Shown one piece after another: positions 36,176 through 43,760 of a DNA stretch of 64,000 nt. The notes below the pieces were generated by a model, which saw only the letters and a program-made list of their open reading frames with translations, searched no databases and had not been told where the DNA came from. How positions within the stretch are numbered: the stretch's first letter is position 1; each line of letters opens with the position of its first letter. Source of the stretch: Microbacterium nymphoidis. GTDB taxonomy: Bacteria; Actinomycetota; Actinomycetes; Actinomycetales; Microbacteriaceae. The stretch spans positions 1,240,001 through 1,304,000 of the forward strand of contig NZ_JAJNOD010000001.1 in assembly GCF_021044885.1 (NCBI RefSeq). Reading direction: 5' to 3'. Position numbers and translations under genes: made by a program.

Positions 36176-37374
36176 GCCTCGACTCCGTTGACCCGCAGCA
36201 GCGCATGCCAGCGGTCGGCGGCGAGCTCGGGTCGCTCCAGGGCACGGGACGCGTTCGCCAGGCGGACGATTTCCGACAGGTGCGGAAGGCTCCGGGCGGC
36301 GTGGAGCCCCCCGACCATCTGGAACGCGCGCTGGTGGCCGTTCAGCCAGGACAGGAACGCCACCCCGGTCTTGTAGTAGAACGTGGGCGCGGCGAACACC
36401 TGGCGGCTGAGCGCCTCGGTGGGTTCCAGGATCTCGAGATAGCGATCGGGCTCGTCGGCATCCAGCGCCTGGATGGCGGCCGAGGCCACCGGCGTGAGCG
36501 CCGCGAACGCGCCGAGCAGCGCATCCGAGTGCTGACGTTCGGAGCCCGGCTCGCGCGCGGGCTGCGCGGCGGCGGGAACGTCGGCGCCGCCGATCAGCCC
36601 GACGTAGTTGAAGTCATCGCCGGTGAACATGCGAACGCCCTCGGGCAGTTGCTCGCGCACCGCCACCTCGCTCTCCGCGTCCAGCAGGCTCATCTTCACG
36701 CCGACCACCTTGTCGGGCGCCTCCGCGATGATCTCCAGCAGTACACGGGACGCCTCGCGCCAGTCCGTGGAGCCGAAGTACCCCTCCAGCTGCGGATCGA
36801 ACGCGGTGCCCAGCCAGTGCAGGACCACCGGGGTCTGCGCCGATGCCAGCACCGCGCGGTAGACACGGCGGTAGTCCTGCGCGGACGAGGCCGCACGGGC
36901 GAGGTGACGGCTGGCCATCAGCACCGGGCCCGCCCCCTGCTCCTCGGTGAAGGCGAGCTGGCTCTTGTAGGCGTCGATCACGGCGTCCAGGCCGATGTGC
37001 TCGTCGTCCACGTGATCGGTGTTGACGCCGACGACCACCGACCCGCCCTCCTCGCGCGCCACCTCGGCGCTGCGGGTGATGAGCTCCCGGGTGGCGGCCG
37101 CGTCCAGGCCCATGTTGCGCTGCGCGGTGTCCATCGCGTCGGCGACGCCGAGGCCCCAGCCGTAGACGTGCCGGCGGAACGCGAGTGTCTCATCCCAGTC
37201 GATCTCGGCGGGGCGGCCGGGAGTGTTGTCGCCCGCGGTCTTGGGCACCACGTGCGCTGCCGCATACGCCACGCGCGAGCGCAACGGTGTGGTGGGACGG
37301 GCGTACCCGGCGTGGTCGTCCAGCGGCACCGTGGAGGTGGCACCGGATGAGTCGAGGAGCGTCAGATCAGTCAT
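36172..37374 (-). CDS. DUF993 family, dihydrodipicolinate synthase-like (class I aldolase fold)
   Basis: 400 residues from ATG 37374; the longer open frame overlaps the Gfo/Idh gene and is a shadow. The chain is a DapA-like TIM barrel in which Lys227, in VVGVKMSLLD, sits where DapA places its Schiff-base lysine (GIKE). Other family features are VVVGVNTDHVDDEHIGL (114-130), PVVLHWLGTAFDP (182-194) and FTGDDFNYVGLIGG. The family is abundant in actinobacterial sugar operons but I know of no characterised reaction. With a dehydrogenase before it and an isomerase and glycerate kinase after it, aldol cleavage of an oxidised sugar is the natural inference. Confidence 0.82.
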   Translation of the reverse strand: MTDLTLLDSSGATSTVPLDDHAGYARPTTPLRSRVAYAAAHVVPKTAGDNTPGRPAEIDWDETLAFRRHVYGWGLGVADAMDTAQRNMGLDAAATRELITRSAEVAREEGGSVVVGVNTDHVDDEHIGLDAVIDAYKSQLAFTEEQGAGPVLMASRHLARAASSAQDYRRVYRAVLASAQTPVVLHWLGTAFDPQLEGYFGSTDWREASRVLLEIIAEAPDKVVGVKMSLLDAESEVAVREQLPEGVRMFTGDDFNYVGLIGGADVPAAAQPAREPGSERQHSDALLGAFAALTPVASAAIQALDADEPDRYLEILEPTEALSRQVFAAPTFYYKTGVAFLSWLNGHQRAFQMVGGLHAARSLPHLSEIVRLANASRALERPELAADRWHALLRVNGVEA

Positions 37375-37378
37375 CGGA

Positions 37379-38560
37379 TCAGCCCAGCGTGAGCTCGTCG
37401 AGGGCGATACGGCGACCCTCCCGGCTGGAGGCGAGGCCGGCCTCGGCCAGCTGCACCCCGCGCGCGCCGGCCAGCAGGTCGAACGGGTAGCGGGTGCCCT
37501 CGGCGAACGAGATGAGGAACTCCTCCCACTGCTGACGGAAGCCATTGAGGAACACGTCGTTGGTGGGGACGACAGCCCAGTCGGCGTCATAGTCGTGCTC
37601 ATCGGCGAGGTCCGGGTTCCACACCGGCTTGGGCGTGGCGTTGCGCGACTGGATCTTGGCGCCGAACAGGCCGACCACCGCGGAGCCCAGCGTGCCGTCG
37701 ATGTGGAACTCCACCAGCTCGTCGCGGTTCACGCGGGTGGTCCAGCTGGAGTTGATCTGGGCGACGGCGCCCCCGGCCAGCTCGAAGATGCCGTACGCGG
37801 CGTCATCGGCGGTGGCCTCGTAGGGCTCCCCCGCCTCGTCCCACCGGCGCGGGATGTGCGTCTTCGCCTGCGCGTACACAGTCTCCACCCGGCCGAACAG
37901 GTTCTCCAGCACGTAGCTCCAGTGCGGGAACATGTCGACGATGATCCCGCCGCCGTCCTCGGCACGGTAGTTCCAGCTCGGGCGCTGCGCCCGCTGCCAG
38001 TCCCCCTCGAACACCCAGTACCCGAACTCGCCGCGCACCGACAGCACCTCACCGAAGAACCCGGAATCGATCAGCCGCTTCAGCTTCTGCAGGCCCGGCA
38101 GGTACAGCTTGTCGTGCACGACCCCGGTCTTCACACCCGCCTCCGAGGCCAGCCGGGCGAGTTCCAGAGCCTCCTCCAGCGACTCCGCGGTGGGCTTCTC
38201 CGTGTAGATCGCCTTGCCCGCGGCGATCGCCTTGCGCAGCGCCGCAGCGCGGGCCTGCGTGACCAGGAAGTCGGCGTAGATCTCATTGCGCTCGTCGGCC
38301 AGTGCCGCATCGAGATCGGTGGTGTAGTCGGCGATGCCGTGACGCTCGGCCAGCTCCGCGAGCTTCGCCTCGCTGCGGCCCACGAGCACGGGGCGCACGG
38401 TGAGACGGGAGCCGTCGGCGAGCTCCACGCCTCCGGCGTCGCGGATGGCGAGGATGGAGCGCACGAGGTGCTGGCGATATCCCATCCGCCCCGAAACGCC
38501 GTTCATGATGATGCCGACCTCACGCACGGCGGGGCGGGGGGCTGTGGTCGTCTCTGACAC
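37379..38560 (-). CDS. Gfo/Idh/MocA family NAD(P)-dependent sugar dehydrogenase
   Basis: 393 residues from GTG 38560, chosen because GGAG lies six bases upstream; ATG 38572 has no site. Rossmann loop GVSGRMG (21-27), EKP motif at 121-123 (IYTEKPTAESLEEA), and a C-terminal alpha/beta substrate domain with EDGGGIIVDMFPHW carrying the family's His. It likely oxidises a sugar hydroxyl to a ketone, as inositol and levoglucosan dehydrogenases do. First gene of a five-gene leftward operon; the DUF993 start is five bases after its stop. Three operator-like palindromes lie in its upstream region. Confidence 0.88.
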   Translation of the reverse strand: MSETTTAPRPAVREVGIIMNGVSGRMGYRQHLVRSILAIRDAGGVELADGSRLTVRPVLVGRSEAKLAELAERHGIADYTTDLDAALADERNEIYADFLVTQARAAALRKAIAAGKAIYTEKPTAESLEEALELARLASEAGVKTGVVHDKLYLPGLQKLKRLIDSGFFGEVLSVRGEFGYWVFEGDWQRAQRPSWNYRAEDGGGIIVDMFPHWSYVLENLFGRVETVYAQAKTHIPRRWDEAGEPYEATADDAAYGIFELAGGAVAQINSSWTTRVNRDELVEFHIDGTLGSAVVGLFGAKIQSRNATPKPVWNPDLADEHDYDADWAVVPTNDVFLNGFRQQWEEFLISFAEGTRYPFDLLAGARGVQLAEAGLASSREGRRIALDELTLG

Positions 38561-38609
38561 GTGTATCTCCATATCGAACGGCGAAGTTCCGGCTTCCGCA
38601 TCGCTCAGC

Positions 38610-38623
38610 GGTAAGCGCTTTCC
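38610..38623. promoter_or_regulatory. LacI-type operator, site A (GGTAAGCGCTTTCC)
   Basis: Near-palindrome with GCGC centre, 50 bases before the Gfo/Idh start codon, in the leader of the leftward operon. It shares the GGAAAGCG half-site with four other sites at 38665, 38731, 51161 and 54469. It is followed on the plus strand by CTATCGTGGC, which also follows the 54469 site. Confidence 0.6.
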
Positions 38624-38664
38624 GGCTATCGTGGCACGGGCCGTGCGTCGGCGCAAGTCTCGAT

Positions 38665-38679
38665 GGGAAAGCGCTACCC
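38665..38679. promoter_or_regulatory. LacI-type operator, site B (GGGAAAGCGCTACCC)
   Basis: Pseudopalindrome of the same family. On the minus strand it begins three bases after a candidate -10 (GATGAA, 38688-38683) that is 17 bp from TTGAAT (38711-38706), so it would cover the start point of the Gfo/Idh operon. Confidence 0.65.
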
Positions 38680-38697
38680 GGATTCATCGGCCCGCGA

Positions 38698-38726
38698 TTG
38701 ACACGATTCAAAATGCCAGGTACGTT
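38698..38726 (+). promoter_or_regulatory. Sigma-A type promoter of the DUF624/ABC/lyase operon
   Basis: TTGACA (38698-38703), 17-bp spacer, TACGTT (38721-38726): a consensus -35 with ideal spacing, 84 bases before the DUF624 start. Operator site C follows four bases after the -10. Confidence 0.7.
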
Positions 38727-38730
38727 CGCC

Positions 38731-38745
38731 GGGAAAGCGTATTCC
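38731..38745. promoter_or_regulatory. LacI-type operator, site C (GGGAAAGCGTATTCC)
   Basis: Same motif, placed over the expected transcription start of the rightward DUF624/ABC/lyase operon. The arrangement (-10, three to four bases, operator) is the same as at 51161-51207. Confidence 0.65.
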
Positions 38746-38809
38746 TACGCCGAGCCGCGCGACGCGACGTCGCTTGCGCGGCGCGCAGACGACGATCGAT
38801 GGAGACGGC

Positions 38810-39595
38810 ATGAGCGGTGACGGCGGCTCTGTGGGCTGGGCGCTTCGCCTTCACGCTGCGTGCGAATGGATCTGGTTCACCGCCCTGATCAACCTGCTGT
38901 GGGTCACGTTCACGGTGGCCGGGCTCATCGTGCTGGGCGCGGCGCCCGCCACGGTCACCGCAGCCGCCCTGACACGGCGTCGTCTGCGCGGCGACCGCGT
39001 GCGCGTCGTCCGCGAGTTCTCCCGTGGCTGGCTGACGGAGTTCACCGCGGCGAACGTCGTCGTCGGGCCCGCTCAGGTGGCCACGGCGCTGCTCCTGCTC
39101 GGAACCACCACCCAGATGCTCGGCTCCGCACCGGCGCCCGTCGTCATCGCCACCGGGTTCGGCTTCGTGTTCGCGTTCCTGCTCACCGCGGTGCTCGCCA
39201 CCCTGTATGTGAACTACGACCTCCCCCGCAGCCGCTATCTCCTCGTCGCCTCGCGCTGGCTGCTCGCGAACCTCATCCACGGGGTGCTGCTGGCCGTGGC
39301 AGCCCTGGCGATCGTGGTCGCATCGTTCTTCCTGCCCGGCCTGATTCCCGTCTTCGCTGTCGGCGCCTGGCTCGTCGTGTCCACGGCGCTCTGCCTCGGC
39401 TTCTTCGCCGCGAACGATCGTCGTGTGGCCGAGCAGGACTCCGCCCCCTCACCGCAGGAGCACGGCAGCTCCTCCACCACGCCGGTGTCCCCGCCCGCCA
39501 GCTCATCCGCCCCGCTCTCCGCCACGGCTGCGCGAGCGCCTCGGGCGCACGCCGGCGTGGAGCCTCACCTGTCCCATCCCGCATCGGCTCGCTGA
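38810..39595 (+). CDS. DUF624 (YesL-like) membrane protein
   Basis: 261 residues; ATG 38810 with GGAG five bases upstream. Opens with the family pattern ACEWIWFTALINLLWVTFTV and has about five hydrophobic segments ending near residue 205, then a ~55-residue low-complexity Ser/Pro/Ala tail that is probably cytosolic or disordered. In Bacillus, YesL and YteU of this family are encoded with rhamnogalacturonan ABC transporters; their function is not established. First gene of a seven-gene rightward operon. Confidence 0.82.
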   Translation: MSGDGGSVGWALRLHAACEWIWFTALINLLWVTFTVAGLIVLGAAPATVTAAALTRRRLRGDRVRVVREFSRGWLTEFTAANVVVGPAQVATALLLLGTTTQMLGSAPAPVVIATGFGFVFAFLLTAVLATLYVNYDLPRSRYLLVASRWLLANLIHGVLLAVAALAIVVASFFLPGLIPVFAVGAWLVVSTALCLGFFAANDRRVAEQDSAPSPQEHGSSSTTPVSPPASSSAPLSATAARAPRAHAGVEPHLSHPASAR

Positions 39596-39632
39596 CGACA
39601 GCGGACCGAATCACCCCAGAAGGAACAACACG

Positions 39633-41174
39633 ATGAACCGCAGAATCCTCACCGGAATCGGGCTCGCCACCGTCGGCGCGCTCGCCCTGGCCGGCTGCTC
39701 GGCCGGGCAGGACTCCTCGTCCTCCGAGTCCGCAGAGCTCACGTCGCTGTCGATCATGGCGCCGTTTCTCACCACCAACGCCCCGGCCGCGGACAGCGAC
39801 GTCCAGCAGGCGCTGGAGAAGGTGATCGGCGTGGACCTGGACGTCAACTGGGTCCCCAACGCGTCGTACGAGGACAAGACCAACATCACGCTGGCGGGAG
39901 ACAGCATCCCGCAGGTCATGGTGATCCAGGGCAAGACCCCGGGGTTCGTGAAGAACGCCCAGGCCGGTGCGTTCTGGGAGCTCACCGACTACCTCGACGA
40001 CTACCCGAACCTGAAGACCAACCTCCCCGCCGTGCAGGCTGCGTCGTCGATCAACGGCAAGGTCTATGGCGTCTTCCGCGCCCGCGACGCCATGCGCGCG
40101 GCCGTGATCATCCGCAAGGACTGGCTCAACAACCTCGGCCTCGAGGCGCCGAAGAGCATCGATGATCTGTACGAGATCGCGAAGGCGTTCACGGAGAACG
40201 ACCCGGACGGCAATGGCCAGAAGGACACCTACGGCCTGATCATCCCGAAGTGGCCGGGCTCGATCGGCAGCAACAGCCCGTACGACGCCATCGAGGTGTG
40301 GTCGGGTGCCGGGAACCTGTGGAAGGACGTCGACGGCACGCTGGAACCGTCCTTTGCGCAGCCGGAGTGGCTGAACGCGGTGAAGTTCGAGAAGAAGCTG
40401 GTGAGCGAGGGTCTCGTCAACCCCGACTACGCCACGTTCGACTCCGCCAAGTGGAACGAGCCGTTCCTCAACGGGAAGGGCGGCATCATCATCGACGTGC
40501 ATTCGCGCGCCGGCGTGATCACCAGCCTCCTCAAGGAGAGCAACCCCGACGACTACGAGAACTTCGTGACCGTCACCGGCAACCTCACGAACTCGGACGG
40601 CGAGCTCAACGCCATGCCCACGGCCGGCTACAGCGGCTTCCTCGCCATCCCCAAGGCGCAGGTGCGCACCGAGGAGCAGCTTCGCGCAGTGCTGGGCGTT
40701 CTCAATGAGATGAACTCCCCGGAGGCGGGCAAGATCATCAACAACGGCATCGAGGGCGTGACCTACACGGTCGAGGACGGCCTCGCCGTGGCCGTGGACG
40801 GGGCCTCTCAAGTCGACAAGGACACCGTCCTCAGCTTCGCCCAGCTCGGCACGAACGTGAACGGCTTCCAGGGGTACCTGCCCAAGCAGCCCACCGAGTT
40901 CGAGCAGCAGATGTACGACGAGCGTCTGAAGATCCAGGACAGCGACCTCGAACACGCCGTCTACAACCCCGCGGCCCCGTACGTCTCCGCGACTTACACC
41001 GCACAGGGCGCTCAGCTGGACACCATCATCTCCGACGCCCGCATCCAGTTCCTCGCCGGCCAGATCGATGAGAAGGGGCTCGAGGACGCCATCGCGCGCT
41101 GGCGCTCCAGCGGCGGCGACGCGGTCGCCTCCGAGATCAACGAGCTCTACCAGGCCGACGCCTCGAAGAAGTGA
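39633..41174 (+). CDS. ABC transporter sugar-binding lipoprotein (LplA/YtcQ type)
   Basis: Captures oligosaccharides outside the membrane. 513 residues from ATG 39633 with AGAAGGAA upstream. Lipobox LAGC (Cys22), then a family 1 extracellular solute-binding fold of the long LplA/YtcQ type (FRARDAMRAAVIIRKDWLNN; NDPDGNGQKDTYGLI calcium-like loop at about 189-203; GFQGYLPKQPTEFEQQMYDE near 414). Followed by two LplB/LplC-type permeases and pectin-degrading enzymes, so rhamnogalacturonan oligosaccharides are the likely cargo, as for B. subtilis YtcQ. Confidence 0.92.
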   Translation: MNRRILTGIGLATVGALALAGCSAGQDSSSSESAELTSLSIMAPFLTTNAPAADSDVQQALEKVIGVDLDVNWVPNASYEDKTNITLAGDSIPQVMVIQGKTPGFVKNAQAGAFWELTDYLDDYPNLKTNLPAVQAASSINGKVYGVFRARDAMRAAVIIRKDWLNNLGLEAPKSIDDLYEIAKAFTENDPDGNGQKDTYGLIIPKWPGSIGSNSPYDAIEVWSGAGNLWKDVDGTLEPSFAQPEWLNAVKFEKKLVSEGLVNPDYATFDSAKWNEPFLNGKGGIIIDVHSRAGVITSLLKESNPDDYENFVTVTGNLTNSDGELNAMPTAGYSGFLAIPKAQVRTEEQLRAVLGVLNEMNSPEAGKIINNGIEGVTYTVEDGLAVAVDGASQVDKDTVLSFAQLGTNVNGFQGYLPKQPTEFEQQMYDERLKIQDSDLEHAVYNPAAPYVSATYTAQGAQLDTIISDARIQFLAGQIDEKGLEDAIARWRSSGGDAVASEINELYQADASKK

Positions 41175-41224
41175 CGACGTGCGGGGCGGTCACCGGCCGC
41201 CCCGCACCGAGGAAAGGACGAGCG

Positions 41225-42196
41225 ATGACAGTCGTCGACGATCAGAACCTCGCCGTGACGGAGGCACTCGTGGTGCCCCCGGGGCGGCGTCGCCGTGGCG
41301 TACGCGTGCATTTCACCCAGTTCAAGTGGCTCTATCTGCTCCTGATCCCGGGCGTCATCTACTTCGCCACCTTCCGCTACGGCCCGATGTACGGCGCCGT
41401 CATCGCCTTCAAGGACTACGTGCCGTTCCTCGGCATCAACGACAGCGCGTGGGTGGGTTTCCGGCACTTCGAGGCCTTCTTCCAGAGCCCCGACTTCGCC
41501 CGGCTGCTTGCCAACACGCTGATCCTCGCGGCCCTCAGCCTGTTCATCTGCTTCCCGCTCACGATCATCGTGGCGCTGCTACTGAACGAACTGCGCGTCA
41601 CGATCGTCAAGCGCACGGTGCAGACCCTGGTGTACATCCCGCACTTCCTCTCGTGGACCGTCGTGGCCTCGCTGACCTACCTGCTGTTCGCGCTCGACCT
41701 CGGCCCGCTGTTCCACCTGATCAACGGGATGCTCGGGACCGACATCGACTTCCTCACCGACCCCGGCTGGTTCCGTCCGCTGATCGTGCTGCAGGACATC
41801 TGGAAGAACACCGGGTGGGGCACGATCATCTTCCTCGCCGCGCTGGCGACGGTGGATCAGGAGCAGTACGAGGCCGCCATCATCGACGGTGCCGGCCGCT
41901 TCCAGCGGGTGTGGCACATCACGCTCCCCTCGATCATGCCGACCGTCATCGTCATGCTCATCCTGCGCATGGGCGACGTGCTCAACACCGGGTTCGAGCA
42001 GATCTACCTCATGACCAACGCCCTCAACCGTCAGGTGGCCGACGTGTTCGACACCTACGTGTACTTCATGGGCATCACGCAGGGCTCGTACAGCTACTCG
42101 ACGGCCGTCGGCCTGTTCAAGGCCATCGTGGGCGTCGTGCTCATCTTCGGCGCGAACTGGCTGGCCAAGCGCTTCAACCAGAACGGGGTCTTCTGA
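41225..42196 (+). CDS. ABC transporter permease (LplB/YteP type)
   Basis: 323 residues from ATG 41225 (GGAAAGGA upstream). Six transmembrane segments starting FKWLYLLLIPGVIYFATFRY; the cytosolic EAA loop EQYEAAIIDGAGRFQRVWHI (about 219-238) docks the ATPase. Characteristic LplB strings such as YGPMYGAVIAFKDY and YIPHFLSWTVVASL are present. Its stop overlaps the next permease start (TGATG). No ATPase gene follows; actinobacteria and Bacillus power such systems with a shared MsiK/MsmX ATPase encoded elsewhere. Confidence 0.94.
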   Translation: MTVVDDQNLAVTEALVVPPGRRRRGVRVHFTQFKWLYLLLIPGVIYFATFRYGPMYGAVIAFKDYVPFLGINDSAWVGFRHFEAFFQSPDFARLLANTLILAALSLFICFPLTIIVALLLNELRVTIVKRTVQTLVYIPHFLSWTVVASLTYLLFALDLGPLFHLINGMLGTDIDFLTDPGWFRPLIVLQDIWKNTGWGTIIFLAALATVDQEQYEAAIIDGAGRFQRVWHITLPSIMPTVIVMLILRMGDVLNTGFEQIYLMTNALNRQVADVFDTYVYFMGITQGSYSYSTAVGLFKAIVGVVLIFGANWLAKRFNQNGVF

Positions 42197-43077
42197 TGGC
42201 TCGCGAACGCTACCGCTTCAACACACCCGCCGGACGCGTCTTCGACGTCGTCAATGTGGTCTTCCTCACGGCGCTCGGCATCGTGGCGCTCATCCCGTTC
42301 GTCTATGTCATCGCCGGCTCGTTCGCCACGGAGTCCGAGCTCACCACGCGCTCGTTCTTCCTGTGGCCCGAGACGTTCAGTCTGAAGGCCTACGAGTCGA
42401 TCCTCACCTCGCCGGCGTTCCTGCGGGCCATCATCACGACGGTGCTGGTGACCGCGGTCGGAACGGCCATCCAGCTGCTGCTCACGGCGGCGATGGCCTA
42501 CCCGTTGTCGAAGGGGAACCTTCCCGGTGGTCGCGTGATCATGGGTCTCGTCGTGGTCACGCTCGTCTTCAGCGGCGGGATGATCCCCACCTTCCTCGTC
42601 GTGAAGGACCTCGGGCTGCTCAACACCTACTGGGCCCTCATCCTCCCCGCGGCCATCAACCCGTTCAGCCTGATCATCATCAAGAACTTCTTCCAGCAGC
42701 TGCCGGCGGAGCTGGAGGAGTCGGCGAAGATCGACGGCGCCAACGAGGTCCAGACCCTCTGGCGCATCATCCTGCCGCTGTCGACACCGGTGCTCGCCAC
42801 GTTCGCGCTGTTCTACGCGGTGGGGATCTGGAACGATTTCATGTCTCCGCTGCTGTACCTCAACGACTCGTCGATGTGGACACTGCAGATGTTCCTGCGT
42901 CAGGTGACGGTCGCGACCGACCTCTCGATGGTGCAGGGTGACATGACCGAGCTGCCCCCGGCACAGGGCATCAAGTTCGCCGTGATCGTGGTGGCGACGC
43001 TGCCGATCCTCATCTTCTATCCGTTCCTGCAGAAGCACTTCGCCAAGGGCATGCTGATCGGCGGTGTGAAGGGATGA
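42196..43077 (+). CDS. ABC transporter permease (LplC/YtcP type)
   Basis: 293 residues. Six helices; EAA loop LEESAKIDGANEVQTLWRII near 174-193. LplC-type features include TRSFFLWPETFSLKAYESIL, FSGGMIPTFLVVKDLGL and the terminal YPFLQKHFAKGMLIGGVKG, which is almost invariant in this subfamily. Starts on the last base of the upstream stop and its own stop overlaps the DUF1961 start (ATGA), so these three genes are tightly coupled. Confidence 0.95.
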   Translation: MARERYRFNTPAGRVFDVVNVVFLTALGIVALIPFVYVIAGSFATESELTTRSFFLWPETFSLKAYESILTSPAFLRAIITTVLVTAVGTAIQLLLTAAMAYPLSKGNLPGGRVIMGLVVVTLVFSGGMIPTFLVVKDLGLLNTYWALILPAAINPFSLIIIKNFFQQLPAELEESAKIDGANEVQTLWRIILPLSTPVLATFALFYAVGIWNDFMSPLLYLNDSSMWTLQMFLRQVTVATDLSMVQGDMTELPPAQGIKFAVIVVATLPILIFYPFLQKHFAKGMLIGGVKG

Positions 43078-43727
43078 GCGCGAGTTCCCTCCTGTATGCG
43101 AACCCGCTGACGGGTGCGTCGTCGATGTCCGACTGGATCGGTGAGGGTCCGGTGCGCTGCGCGGACGCCGGCGGTGCGGTGCGCCTGTCGTCGGCGGGCG
43201 GCGACGATGATCACTTCACGGTGTGGTGCCCGGAGGTCTTCCCGGATCGCATCCGCGTGAGCTGGGAGTTCTCGCCCGTGCGCGAACCGGGACTCGCGAT
43301 GCTCTTCTTCGGTGCTGCCGCTCGTGACGGCGGCAGTATCTTCGACCCGCAGCTGCAACCCCGCACCGGCGCCTACCCGCAGTACCACTCCGGCGACCTG
43401 CACACCCTGCACGTGTCGTACTTCCGGCGTCGCTGGGAGGACGAGCGGGCCTTCCACACCTGCAACCTGCGCAAGTCTCCCGGCTTCCACCTCGTCGCGC
43501 AGGGAGCCGACCCGTTGCCGCCCGTGGTCGATGCGCGCGGGGCGTTCTACCGCGTCGAGGTGGTCAAGGACGGTGCCGACGTCAGCTTCGCCGTGGACGG
43601 ACTCCCCCTCTTCTCCTGGCACGACGACGAAACCGCCGGTCCGCGCGTGCGCACCGGCCGCATCGGCTTCCGGCAGATGGCACCACTCGTCGCTGACTAC
43701 CGCAATCTCAAGGTGCACGCCCTCTGA
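43074..43727 (+). CDS. DUF1961 (YesU-like) family protein
   Basis: 217 residues. A concanavalin-like beta-sandwich is suggested by alternating strands (VRVSWEFSPVREPGLAMLFF; TLHVSYFRRRWEDERAFHTC; FYRVEVVKDGADVSFAVDG; RTGRIGFRQMAPLVADYRNL). YesU of B. subtilis, encoded among rhamnogalacturonan genes, belongs to this family; no activity is established. There is no signal peptide, so it acts inside the cell. Coupled to the upstream permease by ATGA. Confidence 0.82.
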   Translation: MSASSLLYANPLTGASSMSDWIGEGPVRCADAGGAVRLSSAGGDDDHFTVWCPEVFPDRIRVSWEFSPVREPGLAMLFFGAAARDGGSIFDPQLQPRTGAYPQYHSGDLHTLHVSYFRRRWEDERAFHTCNLRKSPGFHLVAQGADPLPPVVDARGAFYRVEVVKDGADVSFAVDGLPLFSWHDDETAGPRVRTGRIGFRQMAPLVADYRNLKVHAL

Positions 43728-43760
43728 GGCGCGCCCTCCCGTTCCCCCACGGAGGTCACC

